A DNA stretch of 64,000 nt from Caulobacter sp. 602-2 (GCF_011043625.1 NZ_JAAKGT010000002.1:434001-498000); one strand, 5' to 3'; counted from the first letter of the stretch, positions 25,631-35,800 are shown. The notes: generated from the letters alone by a model not told the origin. Numbers and translations: made by a program.

Positions 25631-28600
25631 TTGTGGCTGCCCCCTTCGAGGCGACGGCGCGCGATGGACTTCAGCGCGAAGATGAGCGGGAACGACAGGG
25701 CCAGACCCACGCCGAAGATCGAGACGGCCAGCAGCAGCGGACGCTGGCTGAGCCACCACATCATGTAGACCCACCACGGCAGGTCGCCGGTGTGGAACTG
25801 CTTGCCGACCTGGAAGCTGGAGAAGCCGTCCTCGGTGACCACCGCCAGGTCGCCCTGCACGCGGGCGTTCTGGGCCGGGTCGTCCAGGCGCGCGAGCACG
25901 GCGGGCAGGCGGGCCGGATCGCTGGCCAGCACCGCCACCACCGCCCGGTCGCCGTCGTAGGGCGAGCGGAAGCTGACCAGGCCCTCGAAGCCGTCGCCGG
26001 CCACCAAGAGGTCGTCGGCGTGCTCGCGGGCGGCGGACGCCTCGCCGTCGGCCATCAGGAACACCCGCTCGGCCAGGGCGGCGGTCTTCAGGCGCAGGCG
26101 GTCGGCCTCGAAGGCCACCGGCGCGCCCGCGAACAGGCCCGGAAGGCGCCGCGCCGTCTCCGGCCGGCCGATCACCAGCACGTCGCGCCCCTTCAGCGCG
26201 GCCTCGTCGCCCCCGCGCGAGATCGCCACGCGAGTCACCGGCGCGCCGGTGACGTCGCCGAAGCGGCCCATCAGGTTCAGGAACGCCTCGATGTCGGCCA
26301 GCGCCGGGGCCGCGTCCAGCACCACGGTGGTCTTGTCGAGGTCGGCGTTGCGGGTGAACGGGAAGCCGGCGCTGGCGAAGAAGGCCAGGTTCGGCAGGGC
26401 CGCGAAGTGACGGCCGCCGCTGAGATCGATGGTGCTGTCGGGATCGACGCCGCTGTGGACGTTGGTCGGCAGTTGGCCCTGGCAGGCGCCGGTCTTGTTG
26501 CTCTTGATGTCGAAATAGAACTGCAGCTGGCTGGCGCCGAACAGCAGGTAGGGCGGCAGGTCCAGGCTGTGCTCGTTGCGGGCGAAGCGGTTGAACAGGC
26601 CGCGCACCTCGGCGGTGCGGTCCTGGGCGCTGAGCCGGTAGGAGCGCAGGTACTGGCCGTTCAGCGACACGTCCAGGCGCGACTGCTCGCGGTCGAACCA
26701 CGGCCCCTTCGGATAGCGATAGCGCACGCGCATCGGCGCGCCCTGCACCGGCCACAGGAAGAGGTCGGGCGCCACGCGGAACGGCACGTTTACGGGGGCC
26801 GGCGACAGGCCCGGCGCCTGCAGCAGCTGGGCGTCGACCAGCTCGCCCATGCGCACCGGACGGTCCATGCGCAGCCAGCGCGGCGCGTCATAGGGCGCGC
26901 GCGGGGCGATCAGGGCGGTGTCGACCTGGGCCATGGCGCCGCTGAGGCCGCCCTGCGAGATGCTGAGCGCCAGGGCGGCGCGGCGGATCTCCGAGGAGTC
27001 GCGGCCGATCACCAGCAGCAGGCGGCGGTCGGGCGCCAGCGGATTGGCGACCACCGCCAGGGTGGGACCGCCCACCTGCGGCAGGGTCAGGCCGTCGATC
27101 GTCTGGCCCGACTGGCCGAACACCACGCCCTCGCCCTGCGGCAGGGCGCCGATCAGGGTCGGGAAGGAAAAGCCGCGATAGCTGGCCCGCATGCCGAAGT
27201 ACGAGGCCGCTGCCCCCGCCCCGCGCAGCACCGCGTCGGACGGCGTCTCGGCGAACACGAACGGCAGCACCAGCTTGCCGCCGCCCTTGTCGAAGAACGG
27301 CCCGGGCAGTTGCGACAGGTCCGGCTGGCCCGGCAGGCGCGAGACGGTCAGCTCCAGGCGCGAGCGCTGGTTGCTGACGTTCATCCACAGCGACGAGTGC
27401 TGCGGGTCCTCGCAGGCGCGGGTGTAGTGGCCGATGAAACGGAGATTGAGGTTGTTGTCGCGCAGGAACAGGGCCGGATCGATCGGGATCGACCATTCGG
27501 TCCCGGCCGCGCGGTCGGGGGTCAGCATCACCGTGCCGGCGGGCTCGCCGTTCAGGGTGACGGCCAGCTGCGACAGGTCGCCCAGCAGCGACGGCGAATA
27601 GGCGCCGTTGACCACCAGGCGCGCGCCGGTGACGACCTCGTCGCGACGCAGGGTGAAGTCGACGCCGGCCTCGCCCTGAACGCCGCGCAGGCGCAGCGAC
27701 TGGCCAAAGCCCAGGTCCTTCAGGGTCAGCACCCGCACCTGTCCGGCCGGCGCGGGCGCGGCGGCCTGGACCGGAACCTGGGCCTTGGCCTGTCCGCTCC
27801 AGCCCACGGCGCCGGCCAGCAGGGCGCCGGCCAGGATCACCGCCGCGCCGCCCTCGGGCCCGCCGGTCCGCGCGCGCGGCGTCAGCGAGGCCGGCTTGGC
27901 CGCCCGCCACCAGAACAGGATGCTGGCGCTGGCCCGCACCAGGCCGGCCAGGGCCGCCAGCGGCCGCACCGGCGCCCAGTGGGCGTTGGGCTGCCAGGCG
28001 TCGGCGCGGCCGACGACGTTGCGCACCAGGTCGCGGCGTTCGGCAAAACCGAGCGGCAGGAACTGCACTCTCAAGACCCCCTTGTCGAACATGACGGCGC
28101 GGGCCTTGAACTGGCGGGCGCGCTCGTCCTGCAGGAATTCAACCGTGTCGATGTGGCGCTCGTTCCCCCAGAAGCCGTCGGGAACGATCGCCGAAAGGCC
28201 GCCCATCGAGACCTCGCGGGTCTCGACGTCCAGCACCTCGCCGTTGGTCAGGCGCAGGCGGGCCGGCAGCAGGGCCTCGATGCGGACGTGCTGGCGCACC
28301 TGGCGGGTCTCGCGGCCGACGGCGATGGCGGTCAGCAGCACCAGCAGGCTGAACAGCGTCCAGAAGGTGTTGAGCACCAGGGTGCCGACCAGCACGAAAT
28401 CGGGCTCGGCGGTGACCAGCTTCCAGACCCCCCAGCACATGCCGGCGATCAGCAGGCCCGCGACCACCACGTGCGGCCACATCAGCGACCAGTCGAAATA
28501 GCCCTTCTCCAGCCGCCCGCCCTTGTCGGTGACGTTGAACTTGCCGCGCTTGGGCGCGAACAGGGTGACGATGGTCGGGGCCACCAGATGGAAGGCCAGC

Positions 28601-30033
28601 AGCGTCTCGTAGATCTCGCCCCAGAACGCCATGCGTTCCTCGCCCTGCATGCGGTTGTTGGTGACGATCGAGTGCACCAGGTGCGGCAGGGCGTAGACGA
28701 GGATCACCGGCGCCGAGGCGCTGATGATGTTGAACCCCAGCAGCAGGAAGGCCAGCGGCGAGGTCAGGAACACGATGCGCGGCAGCGGGAATTGGAAGTG
28801 CAGCATCGCGTTCAGGTAACAAAGCCGCTGGGCCAGGGTCAGGCCCTTGCCCATCAGCGGATTGTCGACCCGGAAGATCTGGGTCATGCCGCGCGCCCAG
28901 CGGATGCGCTGGCCGATGTGCAGGGCCAGGCGCTCGGTGGCCAGGCCGGCCGACAGCCGGATTTCCAGGAAGGCGGTGTTCCAGCCCTTGCGCTGCAGCT
29001 TCAGCGCGGTGTGGGCGTCCTCGGTGACGGTCTCGTGGGCGAAGCCGTGGGTCTCTTCCAGCGCCGAGCGGCGGATCACCGCGCACGAACCGCAGAAGAA
29101 GGCCGCGTTCCACAGGTCGTTGCCCGGCTGGACGACGCCGTAGAACAGGTCGCCCTCGCCGGGGATGTCCTTCACCGTCTGGATGTTCCGCTGCACCGGA
29201 TCGGGCGAATAGAAGTGGTGCGGCGTCTGCAGCAGGGCCAGGCGCTGGTCCTCCTGGAACCAGCCCAGCGTCATCTGCAGGAAGGCGCGCGTGGGAATGT
29301 GGTCGCAGTCGAAGATGCAGACCAGCTCGGCGTCGGTCTGCTCCAGGGCGTGATTGAGGTTGCCGGCCTTGGCCCCGAAGTTGTCGGGGCGGGTCATGTA
29401 GATCGCGCCGGCCTTCTCGGCGAAGGCCTTGAACTCAGGGCGGCGGCCGTCGTCCAGCAGGTACACCTTGAAGCGGTCGCGGGGGTAATCCATGCCCAGC
29501 GCGGCCAGCACCGTGTCCTGCACGATCTCCAGGCTCTCGTTGTAGGTCGGGATGTAGACGTCGACCCGCGGCCAGGTGTTGGGCGCGCCCTCCAGCGGCC
29601 GCACCGGGCGCTGCAGCGGCCAAGCCGTCTGCAGGTAGCCGAGCAGCAGGATCAGCCAGGCGTAGATCTCGGCCAGGTAGAGGCCCGTGCCGAAGAACGC
29701 CTCGCCGGCGTTGCGGAAATGCAGGGTCTCGGTCGTGCGCCACCACAGATAGCGCGTGCTGACGATCACCGAGACGATGCACAGGGCGATGGTCAGGTGC
29801 TTGGACTGCGACAGGCGGTTGGCCACGACCACGCCGACGATGGTCGCGCCCGCGAACAGCGCCTGGTCCTTGAAGCTGAGCGGCACCACGATCGCCACGA
29901 CGGCGACGGCCAGGAACGCCGCGATCAGCAGCGCCACCCCCGCGCGGAGCATCGCTCGTTCCAGGAACGACTTGGGCGAGGTCCCTGTCGTCATGCCAGC
30001 GCTCGCGAGTCTTGGCCCTCGATCGACGGCCAT
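25627..30033 (-). CDS. bcsAB: Fused cellulose synthase BcsA-BcsB
   Basis: A 1468-residue fusion. The N-terminal half is BcsA: transmembrane segments, then the family 2 glycosyltransferase motifs DVYIPTYNE, LLDDGRR, CIFDCDH, TEDAHTAL and QRIRWARG, then a c-di-GMP-binding PilZ domain (RQVRQHVR with EVSMGGLS). After about residue 730 a hydrophobic segment (AVILAGALLAGAVGW) leads into BcsB: the carbohydrate-binding periplasmic domains (LRLRGVQGEAGVDFTL, VVLDAAPALADIEAFLNL) and a C-terminal transmembrane anchor (LLLAVSIFGVGLALSFPLIF). BcsA and BcsB are separate in most bacteria but fused as AcsAB in some acetic acid bacteria. ATG 30033 or 29994 could start it; neither has a clear ribosome site. 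First gene of the bcs operon; activation by c-di-GMP is expected from PilZ. Confidence 0.95.
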   Translation of the reverse strand: MAVDRGPRLASAGMTTGTSPKSFLERAMLRAGVALLIAAFLAVAVVAIVVPLSFKDQALFAGATIVGVVVANRLSQSKHLTIALCIVSVIVSTRYLWWRTTETLHFRNAGEAFFGTGLYLAEIYAWLILLLGYLQTAWPLQRPVRPLEGAPNTWPRVDVYIPTYNESLEIVQDTVLAALGMDYPRDRFKVYLLDDGRRPEFKAFAEKAGAIYMTRPDNFGAKAGNLNHALEQTDAELVCIFDCDHIPTRAFLQMTLGWFQEDQRLALLQTPHHFYSPDPVQRNIQTVKDIPGEGDLFYGVVQPGNDLWNAAFFCGSCAVIRRSALEETHGFAHETVTEDAHTALKLQRKGWNTAFLEIRLSAGLATERLALHIGQRIRWARGMTQIFRVDNPLMGKGLTLAQRLCYLNAMLHFQFPLPRIVFLTSPLAFLLLGFNIISASAPVILVYALPHLVHSIVTNNRMQGEERMAFWGEIYETLLAFHLVAPTIVTLFAPKRGKFNVTDKGGRLEKGYFDWSLMWPHVVVAGLLIAGMCWGVWKLVTAEPDFVLVGTLVLNTFWTLFSLLVLLTAIAVGRETRQVRQHVRIEALLPARLRLTNGEVLDVETREVSMGGLSAIVPDGFWGNERHIDTVEFLQDERARQFKARAVMFDKGVLRVQFLPLGFAERRDLVRNVVGRADAWQPNAHWAPVRPLAALAGLVRASASILFWWRAAKPASLTPRARTGGPEGGAAVILAGALLAGAVGWSGQAKAQVPVQAAAPAPAGQVRVLTLKDLGFGQSLRLRGVQGEAGVDFTLRRDEVVTGARLVVNGAYSPSLLGDLSQLAVTLNGEPAGTVMLTPDRAAGTEWSIPIDPALFLRDNNLNLRFIGHYTRACEDPQHSSLWMNVSNQRSRLELTVSRLPGQPDLSQLPGPFFDKGGGKLVLPFVFAETPSDAVLRGAGAAASYFGMRASYRGFSFPTLIGALPQGEGVVFGQSGQTIDGLTLPQVGGPTLAVVANPLAPDRRLLLVIGRDSSEIRRAALALSISQGGLSGAMAQVDTALIAPRAPYDAPRWLRMDRPVRMGELVDAQLLQAPGLSPAPVNVPFRVAPDLFLWPVQGAPMRVRYRYPKGPWFDREQSRLDVSLNGQYLRSYRLSAQDRTAEVRGLFNRFARNEHSLDLPPYLLFGASQLQFYFDIKSNKTGACQGQLPTNVHSGVDPDSTIDLSGGRHFAALPNLAFFASAGFPFTRNADLDKTTVVLDAAPALADIEAFLNLMGRFGDVTGAPVTRVAISRGGDEAALKGRDVLVIGRPETARRLPGLFAGAPVAFEADRLRLKTAALAERVFLMADGEASAAREHADDLLVAGDGFEGLVSFRSPYDGDRAVVAVLASDPARLPAVLARLDDPAQNARVQGDLAVVTEDGFSSFQVGKQFHTGDLPWWVYMMWWLSQRPLLLAVSIFGVGLALSFPLIFALKSIARRRLEGGSHK

Positions 30034-30491
30034 GGCTGCATTGCTGTCATCGCCGAAGAACCTTCCACTCTTATAGTCAAGCTTCCCAACGGGCGCGGAC
30101 CGCCGATGCTATCTGTTACGCGTATGGGCCTACAAGCGAGGCCGTATGACTGATTGAGCAGCAGTTCCAGAGGGTGTCGCCGCGACCAAAGGCCGCATTA
30201 CTTCTCATCATGGGAAGATGACGGTGTTGATAAGTGAATTACGTCTCGGATAGCCGCGGTATACTTTGCGGCAACTCCATCCACGAGTTCAGACCAGCGC
30301 TCACTCTCGAAGGTAGAATCCACCGCGAAGGGGGCGTTCGGGGAACGGTTTTCAGCGCCCGGGCATCGAGCCAATTCCGGTATCGGTCGATAGCGCCTTT
30401 GGCTTAGACCCCGGCAGGCCGGCTCTCTACCGTCAGCCTCAAGAAACGGCCCCCGGCGTTCGGGAACAGGCCGTCGCTCGGAGAGGACTTC
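30034..30491. other. Divergent spacer between bcsAB and kdgD
   Basis: 458 bases holding the promoters of the cellulose operon (minus) and kdgD (plus). A GGAGAGG ribosome site ends it before kdgD. A minus-strand frame at about 30198-30420 reads protein-like but continues antisense through kdgD and has no recognisable domain. No clear operator was found. Confidence 0.5.
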
Positions 30492-31409
30492 ATGAGCCAG
30501 ATGTCGCCGACGGACGTGGCCCGCCAGCTCGGCGGCGGCCTGCTGTCGTTCCCCGTCACCCATTTTGACGCCCAGCACCAGTTCCTGGAAGCGCCCTACC
30601 GCGAGCACTGCGCCTGGATGCTGGACCACGAGCTGGCCGGCCTGTTCGCCGCCGGCGGCACCGGAGAGTTCTTCTCGCTGCGTCCGGACGAGGTGGGCAA
30701 GGTGGTGCGCGCGGCGGTCGCCGAAACGGCCGGCAAGATCCCGGTCATCGCCGGCTGCGGCTACGGCACGGCCATCGCCACGGACCTGGCGCGCGACGCC
30801 GAGGCGGCCGGCGCCGACGGCCTCCTGCTGCTGCCGCCCTACCTGACCAACGCCACCCAGGAGGGCCTGGCCGCCCACATCGAGTCGGTCTGCAAGGCCA
30901 CCAGCCTGGGCGTCATCGTCTACAACCGCGACAACGCCATCATCAACGAGGACACCCTCGAGAAGCTGTGCGACCGCAACCCCAACCTCGTCGGCTTCAA
31001 GGACGGGGTCGGCGACCTGGAGCTGATGATGCGGGTCTATGCCCGCATGGGCGACCGCCTGACCTATATCGGCGGGCTGCCGACGGCCGAGACCTTCGCC
31101 CTGCCCTATCTGGAGATGGGCGTGACGACCTACTCGTCGGCGATCTTCAACTTCCTGCCGCAGTGGGCCCTGTCGTTCTACAAGGCCGTGCGCGCCCGCG
31201 ACCGCGAGACGGTGATGACCGGCCTGCGCGACTTCGTGCTGCCCTACATAGCCCTGCGCAACAAGGGCAAGGGCTACGCCGTCTCGATCGTGAAGGCCGG
31301 CATGAAGGCCGTCGGCCGCGACGCCGGCCCGGTGCGCCAGCCGCTGACCGACCTGACGCCGGCCGAGTTCTCCGAACTGCAGGGCCTGATCGCCCGCGTC
31401 CAGGGCTGA
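30492..31409 (+). CDS. kdgD: 5-dehydro-4-deoxyglucarate dehydratase
   Basis: 305 residues, DHDPS/aldolase superfamily. It dehydrates and decarboxylates 5-dehydro-4-deoxy-D-glucarate to 2,5-dioxopentanoate in D-glucarate/galactarate (oxidised uronate) breakdown. Family marks: [26 protein letters not shown], catalytic Tyr144 in VIVYNRDN and Schiff-base Lys170 in [10 protein letters not shown]. Length is typical. Ribosome site GGAGAGG before ATG 30492. Followed by a LysR regulator and an esterase on the same strand, in a region that also has an MFS sugar-acid permease. Confidence 0.92.
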   Translation: MSQMSPTDVARQLGGGLLSFPVTHFDAQHQFLEAPYREHCAWMLDHELAGLFAAGGTGEFFSLRPDEVGKVVRAAVAETAGKIPVIAGCGYGTAIATDLARDAEAAGADGLLLLPPYLTNATQEGLAAHIESVCKATSLGVIVYNRDNAIINEDTLEKLCDRNPNLVGFKDGVGDLELMMRVYARMGDRLTYIGGLPTAETFALPYLEMGVTTYSSAIFNFLPQWALSFYKAVRARDRETVMTGLRDFVLPYIALRNKGKGYAVSIVKAGMKAVGRDAGPVRQPLTDLTPAEFSELQGLIARVQG

Positions 31410-31533
31410 CCCTCTGAACGCGCTGACCCCCGTCCGGCCGCCGGCCCTTCTTCCCGGGAAGAAGGCGCTGGCGATCGGCCCCAACGAACGTCTAGCCTCG
31501 CGACTCCAGGGTGTTGTCGACGGGCGCTTTCCG

Positions 31534-32442
31534 ATGTTCGAACTCAGCCAGCTTCGCTGCTTCGTCGCCACGGCCGAAGAGCTGCATTTCGGCCGTGCGG
31601 CCCAGCGGCTGAACATGACCCAGCCGCCGCTGAGCCGGCAGGTGCAACTGCTTGAGCGCATCCTGGGCGTCACCCTGCTCGACCGCACCAGCCGCTCGGT
31701 GCGCCTGACGCCGGCCGGCCGCGCCTTCCTGCTGGAGGCCCGCCGCATCCTGCGCCTGGCCGAGAGCGCCGCCCTGGCCACCCGCCGCATCGCCAGCGGC
31801 GACGCCGGCCAGATCGCCATCGGCTTCACCGCCGTCTCCGGCTACAGCTTCCTGCCGCGCCTGGTGATCCTGTCCAACGCCCGCCTGCCCAACGCCGACC
31901 TGACGCTGCGCGAGATGGTCACCCGCGAGCAGGTCGAGGCGCTGCTGACCGGCCGCATCGACATCGGCCTGGTGCGCCCACCGATGGACCGCGCCGAGTT
32001 CGCCACCGCCCGCGTGCTGTCCGAGCCCCTGGTGGCCGCCCTGCCCAACGGCGACCCGCGCCTCGTGAAGGCCAGCCTGACCCTGGCCGACTTCGACGCC
32101 GGTCCGCTGATCATGTATTCGCCCGAAGGCGCGGGCTATTTCTACAACATGCTGACGACCCTGTTCGACGCCCACGGCGTGGCCCCGAACTACGTGCAGC
32201 ACGTCACCCAGATCCACTCGATGCTGGCCCTCGTTCACGCCGGCCTGGGCGCGGCGATCGTGCCGGAGTCGGCCATGAGCCTGCACTTCGACGACGTGCA
32301 GTTCCGCCCCGTCGAGACCACGCCCGACCGGCCGGTCGAGCTCTACATGGCCTGGCGCAAGGACAACGAGAGCCCGATCCTGCAGACCTTCATCGACCTT
32401 TGCCTGGCCGAGGCATCGCCGGCGGATCCGGACGAGCGCTGA
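31534..32442 (+). CDS. LysR family transcriptional regulator
   Basis: 302 residues: N-terminal winged HTH (LRCFVATAEELHFGRAAQRL...PPLSRQVQLLER, about 5-45) and a LysR substrate-binding domain (about 90-290; IGFTAVSGYSFLPRL, SMLALVHAGLGAAIVPESA). It follows kdgD by 124 bp and precedes a carboxylesterase, so it is a likely local regulator of sugar-acid genes. A CatR/BenM-like inducer site is possible but not demonstrable here. Confidence 0.93.
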   Translation: MFELSQLRCFVATAEELHFGRAAQRLNMTQPPLSRQVQLLERILGVTLLDRTSRSVRLTPAGRAFLLEARRILRLAESAALATRRIASGDAGQIAIGFTAVSGYSFLPRLVILSNARLPNADLTLREMVTREQVEALLTGRIDIGLVRPPMDRAEFATARVLSEPLVAALPNGDPRLVKASLTLADFDAGPLIMYSPEGAGYFYNMLTTLFDAHGVAPNYVQHVTQIHSMLALVHAGLGAAIVPESAMSLHFDDVQFRPVETTPDRPVELYMAWRKDNESPILQTFIDLCLAEASPADPDER

Positions 32443-32499
32443 CGCGCCCTCCTCCCGTCGGCCGTCCCACGGCCCAACGATAAAAGACGGGAGAACGCC

Positions 32500-34065
32500 A
32501 TGACCCTCGATCGACGCGCCGTGCTGGGCGCCGCCGCCGTGCTGGCCATGCCGCTGCAGGTGAACGCCGCCGGCCGGGCCGCGCCGGTCGCGACGACCAC
32601 GGCGGGCCGGGTTCGCGGCGCCGAGGTGGACGGGATCAAGGTGTTCAAGGGCGTGCGCTACGGCGCCGACACCTCCGCCCGCCGCTTCCAGCCGGCGCAG
32701 GCTCCCCAGCCCTGGAAGGGGATCGCCGACGCCCTGGCCTATGGCCCCGCCAGTCCACAGCTGAAGACCGACGAGCCGACCAGCGAGGACTGCCTGTTCC
32801 TCAACGTCTGGACGCCCGGCGTCGCCGACGGAAGGAAGCGGCCGGTGATGTTCTACGTGCATGGCGGCGCCCACGCCAACGGCTCGGGCTCCAGCCCGCT
32901 CTATGACGGAACCTGGCTGGCCCGGACCTATGACGTGGTGGTGGTGACCGTGAACCACCGCCTCAACGCCTTCGGCTACAGCTACCTGGCGCGGCTGGGC
33001 GGGGCGGAGCTGGCCGATAGCGGCAATGTCGGGAACCTGGATCTGATCCTGGCCCTGCAGTGGGTGCGCGACAACATCGCAGCCTTCGGCGGAGACCCCG
33101 GCAACGTCACGACCTTCGGCCAGTCGGGCGGCGGGGCCAAGTGCGTGACCCTGATGGCCATGCCGCGCGCGGCGGGCCTCTACCACAAGGTCGCCACCAT
33201 GAGCGGCCAGCACGTCACCGCCATGGGGCCGATCCACGCCACGATCCGCGCCCGCGCCTTCATGGACAGGCTGGGCCTCAAGCCCGGCGAGACCGACAAG
33301 CTGAGGACCCTGCCCGCCGCCCAGCTGGTCGAGGCGCTGAAGATGCGCGACCCGCTGGAGCGCAAGGGCGGCGTCGTCTTCTGGTCGGTCGTGGACCACG
33401 GCGTGCTGCCGCGCCACCCGTTCTATCCCGACGCCCCGCGCGAAAGCGGGCATATCCCGATGATCATCGGCAACACCCACGACGAGACCAAGGCCTTCCT
33501 GGGCGGTGATCCGAAGAACTTCGCCCTGACCTGGGACGAGCTGCCGGGCAAGCTGGAGAACGAACTGGTCCTCGACATGTCGCCCGAATACCTGGTCGGC
33601 CGCTATCGGGCGCTCTATCCGCAGGCCTCGCCGTCGGATCTCTTCTTCGCCATCACCACCGCCGGACGCTCGTGGCCGGGCCATCTGATCCAGGCCGAGC
33701 AGAGGGCCCGCATCGGCGCGCCGGCCTGGATGTACCAGCTGGACTTCGGCGCCCAGACCGACCCGAAGATGGGCGCCTACCACAGCTACGACATCGCGCT
33801 GGTGTTCGGCACGCTGGCCGCCAAGGGCTCGATGACCGGCACGGGACCGGCGGCGATCAAGGTGCGCGACCAGCTGAGCGCGGCCTTCGCGGCCTTCGCC
33901 CGGACAGGCGATCCCAACTGCGCGGCGATCCCCGCTTGGGAGAAATACACCCTGCCCCGCCGGCCGACCCTGGTGGTCAACGAGACCTCGGCGATGGTGG
34001 ACGATCCGCGACGGGAGGAGCGCGAGATCTTCGCGGTCGCGCCGTTCATGAAGGAAGGGACGTAG
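32500..34065 (+). CDS. Type B carboxylesterase, exported
   Basis: 521 residues, alpha/beta-hydrolase of the carboxylesterase type B family. Starts TLDRRAVLGAAAVLAMPLQVNA, a signal peptide with twin arginine. Features: EDCLFLNVWTP, oxyanion HGGAHANGSG, nucleophile Ser in FGQSGGGAKC, Glu in THDETKAFLG and His in GAYHSYDIALVFG complete the triad. It probably removes ester groups from imported or external plant-derived compounds; the substrate is unknown. GACGGGAG precedes the ATG. Third plus-strand gene after kdgD and LysR. Confidence 0.92.
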   Translation: MTLDRRAVLGAAAVLAMPLQVNAAGRAAPVATTTAGRVRGAEVDGIKVFKGVRYGADTSARRFQPAQAPQPWKGIADALAYGPASPQLKTDEPTSEDCLFLNVWTPGVADGRKRPVMFYVHGGAHANGSGSSPLYDGTWLARTYDVVVVTVNHRLNAFGYSYLARLGGAELADSGNVGNLDLILALQWVRDNIAAFGGDPGNVTTFGQSGGGAKCVTLMAMPRAAGLYHKVATMSGQHVTAMGPIHATIRARAFMDRLGLKPGETDKLRTLPAAQLVEALKMRDPLERKGGVVFWSVVDHGVLPRHPFYPDAPRESGHIPMIIGNTHDETKAFLGGDPKNFALTWDELPGKLENELVLDMSPEYLVGRYRALYPQASPSDLFFAITTAGRSWPGHLIQAEQRARIGAPAWMYQLDFGAQTDPKMGAYHSYDIALVFGTLAAKGSMTGTGPAAIKVRDQLSAAFAAFARTGDPNCAAIPAWEKYTLPRRPTLVVNETSAMVDDPRREEREIFAVAPFMKEGT

Positions 34066-34078
34066 CTTCGCTCAAGGA

Positions 34079-34249
34079 ACCTCCCCCTGTGGGGGAGGCG
34101 ATCGCATAGCGATCGGTGGGGGGAAGTTGCTGATAACTCCCCAACGCCCCGGCAGCTGAAAACGTCCCCCCTCCGGCCCTCCGGGCCACCTCCCCCAGAG
34201 GGAGAGGATCCAAGGCGGCGGGAGCTGTCGCGGAGCGACTGAGAGGGGT
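34079..34249. repeat. Mosaic palindromic repeat, copy 1
   Basis: Contains module A (CCTCCCCCTGTGGGGGAGG, then GCGATCGC/GCGATCGG), module B (CCCTCCGGCCCTCCGGGCC, ACCTCCCCCAGAGGGAGAGG) and module C (GGGAGCTGTCGCGGAGCGAC). The same modules recur at 47307, 50462 and 51150. Here it lies between convergent genes and may act as their terminator. Confidence 0.85.
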
Positions 34250-34256
34250 CTTCCCC

Positions 34257-35771
34257 CTACCGCCCCAACCCCACCGCCGGCGAAAACGCCGAAGTCGCCC
34301 CCGCCGCCGTGGTCGTGGTGGCGGTGATCGCCGAGCCGGCGGCCGCGCCGTCGACCTGGCCTTCGAACACGGCCCGGCCCTGGCCGTCGGCCACGCCCTT
34401 CACCACGCCCAGATAGCGCTCGCCCTCGGTTCCGCCCTTGGGGCTGGCGAACAGTTCGACGAACACCACCCCGCCGGCCGGGGCGGCCGCCTCGCCCTTC
34501 ACGGCGGTCTTGCCGCCCACCGCGCGCGCCGAGATCACCTTCGGCGGCAGGAGCCCGAACTGCGGCGTCGCGTGGCACTTCTCAGGCGTGTTCGGCGCCG
34601 TGCAGACCTGGGCCGCGCCGGCCTTGTCGAACACCACGCCCATGCCGCGCGAACCGACGAAGCTGGCGTGCTCCAGCCCCGGCGGGCCGATCACCACGCC
34701 GCCGCGCGCCATGGCCGGGTCGCACGAGCCGCCGGCCGAGCACAGCATGATCGGCTTGCCGTTGCCGGCGATGGCGTTCTGGCTGATGCGGTTGGCGGCG
34801 ACCTTGGCCTCGGGGCGCACGGCGACGCCGATGCCGTTCCCGCGGATCTCGTTGCCGGCGATCATGTTGTCGGCGCCGCTGACGCTGATCCCGAAGGCGT
34901 TGCCGGTGAAGACATTGGCGCCGATGTAGTTGCGCGCGCCCCAGTTCAGCTGCAGCCCGTCGGAATAGTTGGAGAAGCGGTTGCGCACGACGGTGTTGTC
35001 GTTGCCCCACAGGATCTCGATGCCCTGCGAGGGCTCCAGGTTGTCGGTCCCGCCGTCGAAGCTGTTGTCGGCGATCAGGTTGAAGGCCGCGCCCCGCGTC
35101 AGCTCCAGGCCGTCGCCGTTCTCGACGAAGGCGTTGCGCAGCACCTTGTTGTCGAGCGTGGTGTGCGAGGTCGAGCCGCCCTTGCCGTCGTCGCCGCTGA
35201 GCATCACGCCCGCGCCGCCGATGTTCCGTACGATGCGGTTGTCGGCGATCACCGCGTTGGAGGTGCGCAGCACCAGCACGCCGATGCAGAAGCCCCGGAT
35301 TTCCAGCCCGCGCAGGCTGACGCCCCGGGTGTCGACCAAAGCAAAACCGGGATTGCTGGCGGTGCGGACATTGGTCCCGTACTGGCCCTGCACCATGCCG
35401 GGACACGACTTCAGGTCACGCGGCAGATAGCCCGAACCGTCGATGACGTTGTGACCCCCGGACCGGGCGAAGGCCTGGCCCTCGATGGCGACCGGCCCCT
35501 TGATCGGCGGCAGGGCCGATTTCAGCACGATGGCCGGCGCGGCGATCTCGATGCGATAGCGGCCGGGCTCGGCGTTGCTGGTCTCGATCGCCCAGCGCAG
35601 CGAGCCCTTGGCCCCGTCGTCGGCATCGCGATCGACCAGCAGAAGCTCGGTCGCCGTCGCGCCCTGGGCCGGCCCGCCGGCGGCGACCGCAGCGATGGGC
35701 TTGGGGTCCTGGGCCAAGGCGGGCGAAGCCAGCAGGGCCGCGACGATCGCGGCGGACGCTACACGAACCAT
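34257..35771 (-). CDS. Exported right-handed parallel beta-helix protein
   Basis: About 504 residues. A signal peptide (ASAAIVAALLASPALA) is followed by pectate-lyase-like beta-helix coils visible as repeated N-x-I/V-x-x-N turns: NAVIADNRIVRNIGGAGV, NLIADNSFDGG, NTVVRNRFSN, NYIGANVFTGNAFGIS, NMIAGNEIRGNGIGV. The C-terminal 90 residues form a beta-rich domain. ATG 35771, with GGAGGG four bases upstream, is preferred over 35783. Such folds bind or cleave polysaccharides; catalytic residues of a named lyase family are not evident. The neighbouring uronate-type genes suggest a role in polysaccharide handling. Confidence 0.82.
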   Translation of the reverse strand: MVRVASAAIVAALLASPALAQDPKPIAAVAAGGPAQGATATELLLVDRDADDGAKGSLRWAIETSNAEPGRYRIEIAAPAIVLKSALPPIKGPVAIEGQAFARSGGHNVIDGSGYLPRDLKSCPGMVQGQYGTNVRTASNPGFALVDTRGVSLRGLEIRGFCIGVLVLRTSNAVIADNRIVRNIGGAGVMLSGDDGKGGSTSHTTLDNKVLRNAFVENGDGLELTRGAAFNLIADNSFDGGTDNLEPSQGIEILWGNDNTVVRNRFSNYSDGLQLNWGARNYIGANVFTGNAFGISVSGADNMIAGNEIRGNGIGVAVRPEAKVAANRISQNAIAGNGKPIMLCSAGGSCDPAMARGGVVIGPPGLEHASFVGSRGMGVVFDKAGAAQVCTAPNTPEKCHATPQFGLLPPKVISARAVGGKTAVKGEAAAPAGGVVFVELFASPKGGTEGERYLGVVKGVADGQGRAVFEGQVDGAAAGSAITATTTTAAGATSAFSPAVGLGR

Positions 35772-35800
35772 CGGTCCCTCCATTCAAAGTCCACAACAGG

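Noticed and set aside
25633-30153. 1506-codon plus-strand frame opposite bcsAB
   Set aside because: Same cause: high third-position GC leaves the complementary frame open. All glycosyltransferase and PilZ motifs are on the minus strand.
30198-31829. 543-codon minus-strand frame with a protein-like C-terminus
   Set aside because: Most of it is antisense to kdgD, whose motifs are unambiguous. The remaining part has no domain, ribosome site or plausible start.
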